From an uncultured Pseudorhodobacter sp. (GTDB lineage Bacteria > Pseudomonadota > Alphaproteobacteria > Rhodobacterales > Rhodobacteraceae): a stretch of DNA of 17,148 nt. Of the stretch, positions 7,181 to 13,837 are shown in pieces (the first letter of the stretch is position 1; every line of letters starts with the position of its first letter). The translations under genes and the position numbers were made by a program. The notes under the pieces are model-generated. The model was not told where the DNA came from, did not search any database, and saw nothing but the letters and a program-made list of their open reading frames with translations. The stretch covers positions 1-17,148 of the forward strand of contig CALEMZ010000498.1 in assembly GCA_937910975.1 (NCBI GenBank), written 5' to 3'.

Positions 7181-8107
7181 TCAGCCCATCACAAGGGCCA
7201 TAACAATCGTCACTGTCGCGATGCTGACCGCGGTTGATATCAGGATCGAGGCGGAAACCCGCTGCGGCGCGACCCCGAAATGCTGCGCCAGAATGTAGAC
7301 ATTGCCCGCCACAGGCAAGGAGGCGGCCGCAATCATCACACCCGCTGGGCCGGGCTCCACCTTGAAAATGACAAGCGCAGCAATGGCCACCGCCGCCGGA
7401 TGCAATACCAGCTTGCAAAACGAAAGCCAGCCCGCCACAGCCACCCGCTCCGCCGATTTGCTTGCTAGTGACGCGCCAATGGCAAAAAGCGCACCGGGCG
7501 TCGCCGCCCCACCCAGAAGTGCCAGAAAATCATTTATCGGTGCAGGCACAGCATAACCGGTGGAGGACCAGGCAAGCCCCAGCGCCATCGACACGATCAT
7601 CGGGTTTTTCAGCAAGCCAAGGCCGAGCGCCTTGGCAACCCCAAGGCTCATCCGCCCCTGCCGCACCCCGGTAATGATCAGCGTGATAATCGTGGAAAAC
7701 ACAATTAGATCAATCGCAAGCACCATAAGCACCGGCCCCGCCGCCTGCGGGCCCATCAACACCACCAGCATTGGTACGCCCAAAAATCCGGTATTGCCGA
7801 TCACCGCGCACTGCGCCTCTATCGCGGCTTCCTCAGTCGAAACCCCACGCCAAAACGCCACACCCATAGCAATGGCGTAAACCACTCCGCAGCCCCACAG
7901 ATAGGCCATCACAAAGCGCCCATCCCATATCTCGGCCAGAGATAGGTTCGCCGCAAAGCGAAACAGCATCGCCGAGAGCGCGAAGTAAAACACGAATTTC
8001 GTCAGCCAGCCCGTCGCCTCCGGCGTGAAAAACCGCATCCGTGCAGCCCAGTAGCCCAAGCCGATCAGTGCAAAGAATGGCAGAGTCTTGAAGAGGATGG
8101 GCAGCAT
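7181..8107 (-). CDS. AEC (auxin efflux carrier) family permease
   Basis: A 308-residue inner-membrane protein with about ten transmembrane helices in two halves separated by a short hydrophilic loop near residues 150-160. It starts MLPILFKTLPFFALIGLGYW, the usual AEC opening. The first half contains GNTGFLGVPMLVVLMG (113-128), the conserved unwound-helix region of AEC/BASS-type carriers; PVAGNVYILAQHFG in the second half is its counterpart. Bacterial members carry small organic acids such as malonate or malate, but the substrate is not predictable here. It is the first gene of a six-gene minus-strand run and lies 11 bases ahead of fghA. The start ATG at 8107 has only a weak GGAAGA upstream. 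Its promoter should lie in the structured intergenic region to the right. Confidence 0.88.
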   Translation of the reverse strand: MLPILFKTLPFFALIGLGYWAARMRFFTPEATGWLTKFVFYFALSAMLFRFAANLSLAEIWDGRFVMAYLWGCGVVYAIAMGVAFWRGVSTEEAAIEAQCAVIGNTGFLGVPMLVVLMGPQAAGPVLMVLAIDLIVFSTIITLIITGVRQGRMSLGVAKALGLGLLKNPMIVSMALGLAWSSTGYAVPAPINDFLALLGGAATPGALFAIGASLASKSAERVAVAGWLSFCKLVLHPAAVAIAALVIFKVEPGPAGVMIAAASLPVAGNVYILAQHFGVAPQRVSASILISTAVSIATVTIVMALVMG

Positions 8108-8160
8108 CGAAACGGTCTTCCGTAATGGGCTGAAACGTTGTTTTCACGCCCCGACGTCAG

Positions 8161-8237
8161 ATGCAAGCCAACGGCGCGGAAGGGCGCAACATTTGCATCC
8201 CCCCTATATTCTCTTTGGGGAAAATATCCTCAGGGGG
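8161..8237. repeat. Nested inverted repeats in the intergenic region between ycaQ and the AEC gene
   Basis: Several imperfect symmetries are packed here. ATGCAA (8161-8166) pairs with TTGCAT (8193-8198). CCCCCT (8200-8205) pairs with AGGGGG (8232-8237), and inside that pair ATATT (8206-8210) pairs with AATAT (8223-8227). The AT-rich block between GC-rich arms stands out against the surrounding sequence. From general familiarity, rhodobacterial intergenic regions often carry short G-rich elements with a GGATATTTT-like core, and the minus strand here reads GAGGATATTTTCCCC. I infer a dispersed element or a transcript-end structure; no copy elsewhere in this window is evident. Confidence 0.45.
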
Positions 8238-8258
8238 TGAATTTGCCCCAAGGCAAAG

Positions 8259-8277
8259 AGGGGGCAGAATGCCCCCT
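8259..8277 (-). terminator. Strong GC hairpin downstream of the ycaQ-type gene, possible terminator
   Basis: AGGGGGCA (8259-8266), loop GAA, TGCCCCCT (8270-8277) is a perfect 8-bp stem. It lies 13 bases beyond the stop of the minus-strand glycosylase gene. On that strand it is followed by CTTTGCC rather than a full T run, so it may act as a weak intrinsic terminator, or as a 3'-end stabilising hairpin combined with the neighbouring repeats. Confidence 0.45.
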
Positions 8278-8289
8278 GCCCGGTTCAGG

Positions 8290-9495
8290 TCACGGCAAAC
8301 GCAGCCAATCCGGCGCAAACTCCACCCGGTCACAATCGGCAAAGTGCGCAAGCCGGTCCAAACCCGCCTCCAGCCGCGCCACCCGGCCCTGTCCCATCCG
8401 AACACCCGGCTCCGGCCAAAAGGCCCGCACCCGCAAGGCACTGTCATCGCGAAAGGCTTTGGTATCGATGCGGCCGATGATCTGCTCGCCCTCCAACACC
8501 GGAAACACATAATAGCCGTATCGGCGTTTGGCCTCGGGGACGAAGACCTCTATCCGGTAGGAAAATCCGAACAAACGCTCGGCGCGGGCGCGATCACGCA
8601 AGGCGGGGTCAAAGGGCGAAAGAATGCGGACACGGGCGGGGGCGGGCGGCAAAGACGCAGCCTCGGCCAAGACATCGGGGCGGGCGAAGGTGCGGCGCAG
8701 GCTGCCATCGGCAGCTTCAATATCGATTTCGGCGATCCGGCCCTCGCGCGCAGCCCCGACACACCAATCGCGGGCGGCGGCGGGGGGGATTGCGGCCCAA
8801 AAGGCGGCAAGCTCGCCCGCAGTGGCAAAGCCCAGCCGATCAAGGGCCGAGGTGCAGGCCCAGTCGATATGCGCCGCTGCATCGGTTTGGGCATCGCAAT
8901 GTGGGGCCGGGATCACCCGCTCGGTCAGGTCATAGACCTTCTGGAAATTCTCGCGCCGGGTGATTGATAGCACCCCTGTCCGCCACAGCCATTCCAGCGC
9001 AGTCTTGGAGGGGTGCCAATCCCACCAGCCGCCCTTGCCCCGCGCCTCCCCCTGCCCGACATCGGAACAGGTCACGGGGCCATCGTCGCGGATGCGGGTC
9101 AGGATCGTGTCGAACTGATCCTCATAGCCGTCACGGAACCAGCGCTGCCAGCCCAGCCGCAGCCGTTCGGCATCGCGGTTGAAGCGGTGCTGCCAATGCG
9201 GAAACAGATGCACGGGCACGATGGAGGCGTCATGCGTCCAATGCTCAAACAGCGCGCGGTCGCGCTCCAGCAAGTGCTTGAGCGCCTCGGGCCGGTAGGA
9301 CTGCCGCCGGGAAAACAAGATCAGATCATGGGCGCGGGCGACGGTCCGAATACTATCAATCTGAACGAAGCCGATCCGCTCGATCAGGCCCGAAAGATCC
9401 GCCCCTTTGCCCGGCCCGGTGGGCGCATCGCCCAGCGCATGGCGATGCAAAAACAGACGGCGGGCGGCGGGGTTGGAAAGGGCTGGCACTGACAT
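8290..9495 (-). CDS. ycaQ: YcaQ/AlkX-type winged-helix DNA glycosylase (interstrand crosslink repair family)
   Basis: This 401-residue protein matches the HTH_42/YcaQ family, whose members unhook DNA interstrand crosslinks or excise bulky alkylated purines. The catalytic Q-hydrophobic-D motif of the YcaQ (AlkX) branch is present as Gln45-Ile46-Asp47 in FVQIDSIRTVARAHDLIL. Other family text includes FEHWTHDASIVP (about 83-94), WDWHPSKTALEWLW, RVRILSPFDPALRDR and RRYGYYVFPVLEGEQIIGRID in the C-terminal half. There is no signal peptide and no obvious truncation. ATG at 9495 was kept although its Shine-Dalgarno is weak, because family similarity begins soon after it. It lies 104 bases downstream of efp, with a hairpin between, so it is probably transcribed separately. 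Family is clear; damage specificity is inferred from the QID motif. Confidence 0.88.
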   Translation of the reverse strand: MSVPALSNPAARRLFLHRHALGDAPTGPGKGADLSGLIERIGFVQIDSIRTVARAHDLILFSRRQSYRPEALKHLLERDRALFEHWTHDASIVPVHLFPHWQHRFNRDAERLRLGWQRWFRDGYEDQFDTILTRIRDDGPVTCSDVGQGEARGKGGWWDWHPSKTALEWLWRTGVLSITRRENFQKVYDLTERVIPAPHCDAQTDAAAHIDWACTSALDRLGFATAGELAAFWAAIPPAAARDWCVGAAREGRIAEIDIEAADGSLRRTFARPDVLAEAASLPPAPARVRILSPFDPALRDRARAERLFGFSYRIEVFVPEAKRRYGYYVFPVLEGEQIIGRIDTKAFRDDSALRVRAFWPEPGVRMGQGRVARLEAGLDRLAHFADCDRVEFAPDWLRLP

Positions 9496-9538
9496 GACCG
9501 GAAGCTAGCAGGCCAGAATGGCGCGCGATAGGGGGCAG

Positions 9539-9581
9539 AGGCCGCAACCCCAAAAGCATCCCGCAGAGCCGGGTGCGGCCT
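9539..9581 (-). terminator. Long-stem hairpin between efp and the ycaQ-type gene
   Basis: AGGCCGCA (9539-9546) pairs with TGCGGCCT (9574-9581). The stem extends by CCC (9548-9550) against GGG (9571-9573) past a single bulged A at 9547, giving 11 pairs. It starts 19 bases after the efp stop on the minus strand. No T run follows, so it is a possible terminator or mRNA 3'-end structure rather than a classic intrinsic terminator. Confidence 0.4.
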
Positions 9582-9599
9582 TGGCAATCGCGCGTCAAA

Positions 9600-10166
9600 T
9601 CAATCCTTGGCGCGTTCCACATAGGAATTGTCATCGGTATTGATCACAATACGCGTGCCTACCCCGATATGCGGCGGCACCATCACACGGATCTGCTCAT
9701 CACAGGTCGCTGGCTTGTAGGAAGACGATGCCGTCTGCCCCTTCACCACCGGCTCCGTTTCCGTCACCTCAACCACCAGCTTTTGCGGCAGTTCAATGGC
9801 AATGCAAACACCGTTGAAAGTTTTCAGGTGCACTTCCAACCCGTCTTTCAAGAACACCTTGGTATCGCCGATAATATCCTCGGTCACGGCGATCTGGTCA
9901 TAGGTTTCGGGCTCCATGAAATGGTACCCCTCACCATCGGCGTAAAGAAAGTTGTGCTTGCGCTCATCGACATGGGCACGCTCCACCTGCTCGGTCGTGC
10001 GCCAGCGCTCCGTTGTCTTTACCCCATCCAAAATGCCACGCATGTTGACCGAGGTGGTCGGCGTGCCCTTGCCGGGGTGGAAGTTTTCGGCAGTAAGGAC
10101 AACATAAAGCTTGCCGTTCATCTCAACGACATTGCCCTTACGAAGCGAGGAGGCGATGACTTTCAC
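9600..10166 (-). CDS. efp: Translation elongation factor P
   Basis: EF-P enters the ribosomal E site and relieves stalling at consecutive prolines. The 188-residue chain has the standard three beta-barrel domains: an N-terminal KOW-like domain (about 1-62), a central OB domain (about 66-125) and a C-terminal OB domain (about 128-188), ending in GVGTRIVINTDDNSYVERAKD-like text. The loop HPGKGTP places Lys33 where the modified lysine of E. coli EF-P (Lys34) lies. The start is GTG at 10166, coding VKVIASSLRKGN, with AAGGAAA 6 bases upstream; no ATG fits the family N terminus, and the frame further upstream shows no similarity. The divergent neighbour is epmA, encoding the enzyme that lysylates this residue in gammaproteobacteria. 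The assignment is secure. Confidence 0.96.
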   Translation of the reverse strand: MKVIASSLRKGNVVEMNGKLYVVLTAENFHPGKGTPTTSVNMRGILDGVKTTERWRTTEQVERAHVDERKHNFLYADGEGYHFMEPETYDQIAVTEDIIGDTKVFLKDGLEVHLKTFNGVCIAIELPQKLVVEVTETEPVVKGQTASSSYKPATCDEQIRVMVPPHIGVGTRIVINTDDNSYVERAKD

Positions 10167-10270
10167 ACGAATTTCCTTGTGGTTGGTGCGCTGCGCGCCT
10201 AATGCGCGGGCCGTTGGCTGCAAGCCTCTATCCCATCTTGGCCGAAATCTCCAGATCAAAGGCGCAAAAC

Positions 10271-11311
10271 ATGGCTGATCCGAAAAACTGGTGGCATCCC
10301 GCGCGGCACGAAGGCCGCCGCCCTGCACTTTTGGCCCGCAACCGCATTCAAGCCGCCCTGCGCGGCTGGCTCGCCGCGCAGGATTTCACCGAGGTGGACC
10401 CCGCCGCCCTCGCCATCAGCCCCGGCAATGAGGCCCATCTCCACGCTTTCGCCACCTCTGCCATCGGCAATAACGGCCAGCCACGGCCCATGTACCTGCA
10501 CACCTCGCCGGAATTTGCGATGAAAAAGCTGCTGGCCGCAGGCGAAGTCCGCATCGCGGCCTTCGCCCATGTCTGGCGCAACCGCGAACGTGGCGTCCTG
10601 CATTCGCCCGAATTCACCATGCTCGAATGGTACCGGGTCGGCGAAGATTACACCCAACTGATGGAGGATTGCGCCGCCTTCGCGTCCATCGCCACCAAAG
10701 CCGCCGGCAGCCACAAGCTCCACTACAAAACCCACGCATGTGATCCCGCACGGCCCTATGAGCGCCTCTCGGTCGCCGATGCCTTCACCCGTCATGCGGA
10801 TATCGACTTGCTGGCCACCATCAACCCCACGGGGCAAACCGACAGGGCTGCGCTTGCCGCCCAGCTCACCGCGCAGAACATCCGCTTTGCGCCCGATGAT
10901 ACATGGTCCGACATGTTCTCGCGCGTGCTGGCCGAACGGATTGAGCCCCACCTTGGCCACGGCCAGATCACCATGCTGGATCGCTACCCGATCGCCGAGG
11001 CCGCCCTCGCGCGCCCCTGCCCGGATGATCCGCGCTGCGCCGAGCGGTTTGAAATGTACGCCTGCGGCGTGGAGCTTGCCAATGGTTTTGGCGAACTGAC
11101 CAACGCGCCCGAACAACGCGCCCGTTTCATCGCCGAGATGGACGAGAAAGAGCGCATCTATGGCACCCGTTACCCGCTGGACGAAGATTTTCTCGCCGCG
11201 CTGGCGCAAATGCCCGCCGCCTCAGGAATCGCTTTGGGCTTTGACCGGCTGGTCATGCTCGCCACCGCCGCACCGCATATCGACGATGTGATCTGGGCGC
11301 CCGTGCCCTGA
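10271..11311 (+). CDS. epmA: EF-P lysine lysyltransferase EpmA (GenX/PoxA/YjeA), truncated class II LysRS-like enzyme
   Basis: EpmA uses ATP to attach (R)-beta-lysine to the loop lysine of EF-P. The 346-residue protein is a class II lysyl-tRNA synthetase catalytic core without the N-terminal anticodon-binding domain, the expected EpmA layout. Motif 2 is visible as HVWRNRERGVLHSPEFTMLEWYR-like text at about 100-122, preceded by LHTSPEFAMKKLLAAG. Motif 3 is GIALGFDRLVMLA near 323-335, and CGVELANGFGEL (about 272-283) is a LysRS-type substrate stretch. ATG at 10271 has AAAGG 8 bases upstream; longer in-frame starts lack similarity. The gene is divergent from efp with a 104-base shared promoter region. 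EpmB, the 2,3-aminomutase that makes beta-lysine, is not in the window. A role as genuine LysRS is unlikely without the anticodon domain. Confidence 0.92.
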   Translation: MADPKNWWHPARHEGRRPALLARNRIQAALRGWLAAQDFTEVDPAALAISPGNEAHLHAFATSAIGNNGQPRPMYLHTSPEFAMKKLLAAGEVRIAAFAHVWRNRERGVLHSPEFTMLEWYRVGEDYTQLMEDCAAFASIATKAAGSHKLHYKTHACDPARPYERLSVADAFTRHADIDLLATINPTGQTDRAALAAQLTAQNIRFAPDDTWSDMFSRVLAERIEPHLGHGQITMLDRYPIAEAALARPCPDDPRCAERFEMYACGVELANGFGELTNAPEQRARFIAEMDEKERIYGTRYPLDEDFLAALAQMPAASGIALGFDRLVMLATAAPHIDDVIWAPVP

Positions 11312-11460
11312 ACCCTCAGTTTTTTGCGGCAAGAACCGTCAGAGGGCAATCGGCGCCCCCCCCCTCATGGCCATCGCCGCACACTGGTTCACCGTCATTG
11401 CCACACAATGCGTCGAATATGCCCTTCCCCCCGCCACGGCGCTGGGCTACCAATCAAAAC
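11312..11460. other. Intergenic region epmA-pgsA with a nine-C homopolymer
   Basis: This 149-base gap holds a run of nine C at 11356-11364 and a short CCCTC/GAGGG pairing (11313-11317 with 11342-11346) too weak to call a terminator. A promoter for pgsA should lie here, but I cannot pick out convincing -35 and -10 boxes. Confidence 0.4.
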
Positions 11461-12126
11461 ATGAGATGGACGTTACCCAACACCCTCACCGTCCTGCGAC
11501 TGCTCGCTGCTCCCGGCGTTGCGGTCATGTTTCTCTATTTCCAACGCCCATGGGCCGATTGGTTCGCCCTCGCCCTTTTTGTCTCCGCCGCGATCACCGA
11601 CTACTTTGACGGCTACCTCGCCCGGCTCTGGAAACAGGAAAGCAAATTCGGCGCCATGTTGGACCCTATTGCTGACAAAGCCATGGTCATCATCGCCCTC
11701 ATGGTCATCACCGGATATTCTGGCATGAACCCCTGGCTTATCCTGCCCACCACTGTGATTTTGTCGCGAGAGGTTTTCGTATCTGGCCTGCGCGAGTTTT
11801 TGGGGGCGAAGGCCGGGCTGCTTAAGGTCACCAAGCTGGCGAAATGGAAAACCACGGCGCAAATGGTTGCCATTGCGGTGCTTTTCCTCGGTACCGGGCT
11901 CGAGTATCTTCATCTGGAAACCTACCAACAGATGAATCCGGCAGATTATGACGCGCTGCTGCTGTCGGGCGCGCAAGATTTCAACACGCTCTGGCTTATC
12001 GCCAATGGCGGCTGGTATGCAGGCATCACCGGCTTTGTCCTGATCTGGATCGCCGCCGTTCTGACCTTTGTGACCGGGTTGGATTACTATCTCAAGGCGC
12101 TGCCACATCTCAAGGATGACCCATGA
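11461..12126 (+). CDS. pgsA: CDP-diacylglycerol--glycerol-3-phosphate 3-phosphatidyltransferase
   Basis: PgsA makes phosphatidylglycerol phosphate from CDP-diacylglycerol and glycerol-3-phosphate at the inner membrane, the committed step to phosphatidylglycerol and cardiolipin. The 221-residue protein has several hydrophobic helices and the complete CDP-alcohol phosphotransferase motif DG-x2-AR-x8-G-x3-D-x3-D: Asp50, Gly51, Ala54, Arg55, Gly64, Asp68 and Asp72. The opening WTLPNTLTVLRLLAAP is characteristic of PgsA. It is a little longer than many PgsA proteins because of a segment at about 155-185 (LETYQQMNPADYDALL). ATG at 11461 was chosen on family N terminus, as no strong Shine-Dalgarno is visible. 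Its stop overlaps the moaD start (ATGA). Confidence 0.93.
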   Translation: MRWTLPNTLTVLRLLAAPGVAVMFLYFQRPWADWFALALFVSAAITDYFDGYLARLWKQESKFGAMLDPIADKAMVIIALMVITGYSGMNPWLILPTTVILSREVFVSGLREFLGAKAGLLKVTKLAKWKTTAQMVAIAVLFLGTGLEYLHLETYQQMNPADYDALLLSGAQDFNTLWLIANGGWYAGITGFVLIWIAAVLTFVTGLDYYLKALPHLKDDP

Positions 12127-12371
12127 TCGACGTGCTTTACTTTGCATGGGTCCGCGAACGGATCGGCCTGCCGCGCGAACGGATTGAGACCAGTGCTGCC
12201 ACCGTCAATGACCTAATCGCAGAGCTTTCCGCACGCGAAGAGCGCTATGCCCTAGCGTTTTCAGACCTATCCAGCCTGCGCGTGGCGCTGGATCAGGAAC
12301 TGGCCGATTTTGATGCGCCCCTTGCGGGTGTGCGCGAAGTGGCCTTCTTTCCGCCAATGACCGGGGGCTGA
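12123..12371 (+). CDS. moaD: Molybdopterin synthase sulfur-carrier subunit
   Basis: MoaD is the ubiquitin-like small subunit of molybdopterin synthase; its C-terminal Gly-Gly is thiocarboxylated and gives sulfur to precursor Z (cPMP). The 82-residue protein has the beta-grasp start IDVLYFAWVRERIG and ends in FFPPMTGG, with the essential terminal Gly-Gly exactly at the C terminus. Its start overlaps the pgsA stop by 4 bases, and moaE begins 4 bases after its stop, so all three are probably co-transcribed and the two subunits are made together. Confidence 0.94.
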   Translation: MIDVLYFAWVRERIGLPRERIETSAATVNDLIAELSAREERYALAFSDLSSLRVALDQELADFDAPLAGVREVAFFPPMTGG

Positions 12372-12375
12372 TCCG

Positions 12376-12819
12376 ATGCGCATCGCCGTGCAATCGGAGG
12401 CCTTTGACATGGGGGCCGAGGCCAACCGCTTCGCCGCCGCTGTTCAGGGTGCCGGGGCCATTGTCACCTTCACCGGCATCGTGCGCGACAGTGCCTCGGG
12501 CGATCTTGATGTGATGGAAATTGAGCATTACCCCGGCATGACCGAACGCGCGCTTACCACCATCGCAACCGAGGCCATGGCGCGCTGGTCGCTGGCCGAT
12601 TGCCTCGTGATCCACCGCTATGGCCGGTTGCGCGCCACGGACCCCATCATGATGGTCGCCACCGCATCGCGCCACCGCGCCGCCGCCTTTGCCGCCGCCG
12701 AATTCCTGATGGATTACCTCAAATCCCGCGCGCCGTTCTGGAAAAAAGAGATCACGCGCCAAGGGGCCGATTGGGTCGCCGCCCGCGATGAGGATGAAGC
12801 TGCGCTGAAACGCTGGTAA
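12376..12819 (+). CDS. moaE: Molybdopterin synthase catalytic subunit
   Basis: MoaE forms the heterotetrameric molybdopterin synthase with MoaD and inserts the dithiolene sulfurs into cPMP during molybdenum cofactor synthesis. The 147-residue protein shows VTFTGIVRD (30-38), EIEHYPGM (48-55), the basic pocket SRHRAAAF (98-105), and DYLKSRAPFWKKE (113-125). Lys116 and Lys123 in that last stretch are spaced like the active-site lysines Lys119 and Lys126 of E. coli MoaE. ATG at 12376 follows moaD closely, with GGGGGCTGATCC as a weak ribosome site. It converges on the P1 peptidase gene with a 20-base gap and no obvious terminator. The assignment is secure. Confidence 0.94.
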   Translation: MRIAVQSEAFDMGAEANRFAAAVQGAGAIVTFTGIVRDSASGDLDVMEIEHYPGMTERALTTIATEAMARWSLADCLVIHRYGRLRATDPIMMVATASRHRAAAFAAAEFLMDYLKSRAPFWKKEITRQGADWVAARDEDEAALKRW

Positions 12820-12839
12820 CGCGCATCAGCTGCGGCCCC

Positions 12840-13829
12840 TTAGCCAAACGCCTTACGCCATGTCGGCTGCAAATCCCCCGCCTGCGCCTGCGCGGCATAA
12901 ACCCCGCGCGCGATGGCCCGCGCAAGCACGCAGGCCGCCGCATGGCCCAGCAAGAACGGGTCTGCCACCGGGTCCGCCAACTCCCGCGCGCCGGTGGAAA
13001 GCGCAAAAACCAGATCGCCGTCCATCGGCGTATGGCTTGGCACAATCGCCCGCGCCATCCCGTCATGGGCGGCCACTGCCATACGTTGCAATTGCGCCTG
13101 CGTCAGGGCGGCATCCGTGGCAATAATCGCGATTGTTGTGGCCTCACCCATCCGCTTGCGCGGTGCAGGCTCCGCCGCCCCGTCAAACGTGGCGGGCAAC
13201 CCCAGCCCGCCAAACTCGCCGTCCAATTCCCAGGGGGCCGCCCAAAAATGCGGCCCGTCCGCCACCGTTACCGAGCCAAGCGCATTCACCGCCACCAGCG
13301 CCCCCACGGTGACGCCATTGCCCAACACCGCCGAAGCAGACCCCAAACCGCCCTTCAAATACCCTGTCGCCGCGCCAAATCCCGCGCCCTCCGAGCCGAT
13401 AACAAACCCCGCCCCCGCATGCGCCAACGCTGCCCGCCCCATACCGCCATAGGGATTGCGCCCCCACGCCTTGTCACCACCGTTCAGCAGATCAAATAAA
13501 ATGGCACCCGGCACAATCGGCACCCGCGCATCCCCCACGGCAAAGCCGCGCCCCAATGCGGCCAGACCATCCATCACACCCGAACAGGCATCCAACCCAA
13601 AGGCAGAGCCACCCGCAAGCACCAGCGCATCGACCTGCTGCACCAACTTGTCAGGGGCCAGCAAATCCGTCTCACGCGTGCCGGGCGCACCGCCCATCAC
13701 ATGCACCGCCGCCGTAAACGGCACATCCCCCACCACAACCGAAACACCCGACCGCAACACCGGGTCCGCCACATTGCCCACATAAAGCCCTGCAACATCG
13801 GTAATCAGATTGCGTGGCCCCGTGCGCAT
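12840..13829 (-). CDS. P1 family (S58, DmpA/NylC-like) self-processing peptidase
   Basis: P1 enzymes are N-terminal-nucleophile hydrolases that cut themselves into two chains; members include the D-/L-aminopeptidase DmpA, beta-peptidyl aminopeptidases and nylon-oligomer hydrolase NylC. The 329-residue protein has the conserved GGSAFGLDACSGVMD (73-87) and GNGVTVGALVAVN (170-182) stretches. SHTPMDGDLVFALSTG (265-280) is the likely processing site, with Thr267 as candidate nucleophile after cleavage at His266-Thr267. ATG at 13829 was chosen over a GTG at 13841 because GAGGGG lies between the two, properly spaced for the ATG. No signal peptide is evident, so it is probably cytoplasmic. The gene lies 8 bases after the DUF2794 gene. 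Substrate unknown. Confidence 0.88.
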   Translation of the reverse strand: MRTGPRNLITDVAGLYVGNVADPVLRSGVSVVVGDVPFTAAVHVMGGAPGTRETDLLAPDKLVQQVDALVLAGGSAFGLDACSGVMDGLAALGRGFAVGDARVPIVPGAILFDLLNGGDKAWGRNPYGGMGRAALAHAGAGFVIGSEGAGFGAATGYLKGGLGSASAVLGNGVTVGALVAVNALGSVTVADGPHFWAAPWELDGEFGGLGLPATFDGAAEPAPRKRMGEATTIAIIATDAALTQAQLQRMAVAAHDGMARAIVPSHTPMDGDLVFALSTGARELADPVADPFLLGHAAACVLARAIARGVYAAQAQAGDLQPTWRKAFG

Positions 13830-13837
13830 CTTTCCCC

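Noticed and set aside
10187..10216. CGCGC/GCGCG pairing in the efp-epmA divergent region as an operator
   Set aside because: The five-pair GC symmetry is expected by chance at this GC content and does not extend outward.
10256..11209. A 317-codon minus-strand frame opposite epmA
   Set aside because: epmA carries class II synthetase motifs 2 and 3; the antisense frame has none and is explained by codon bias.
11313..11346. Possible terminator CCCTC/GAGGG with a TTTTTT run after epmA
   Set aside because: The stem is only five pairs around a 24-base loop and the T run lies inside the loop, not after the stem.
12820..12839. Terminator between the convergent moaE and P1 peptidase genes
   Set aside because: The 20-base gap holds no stem of useful length and no T run.
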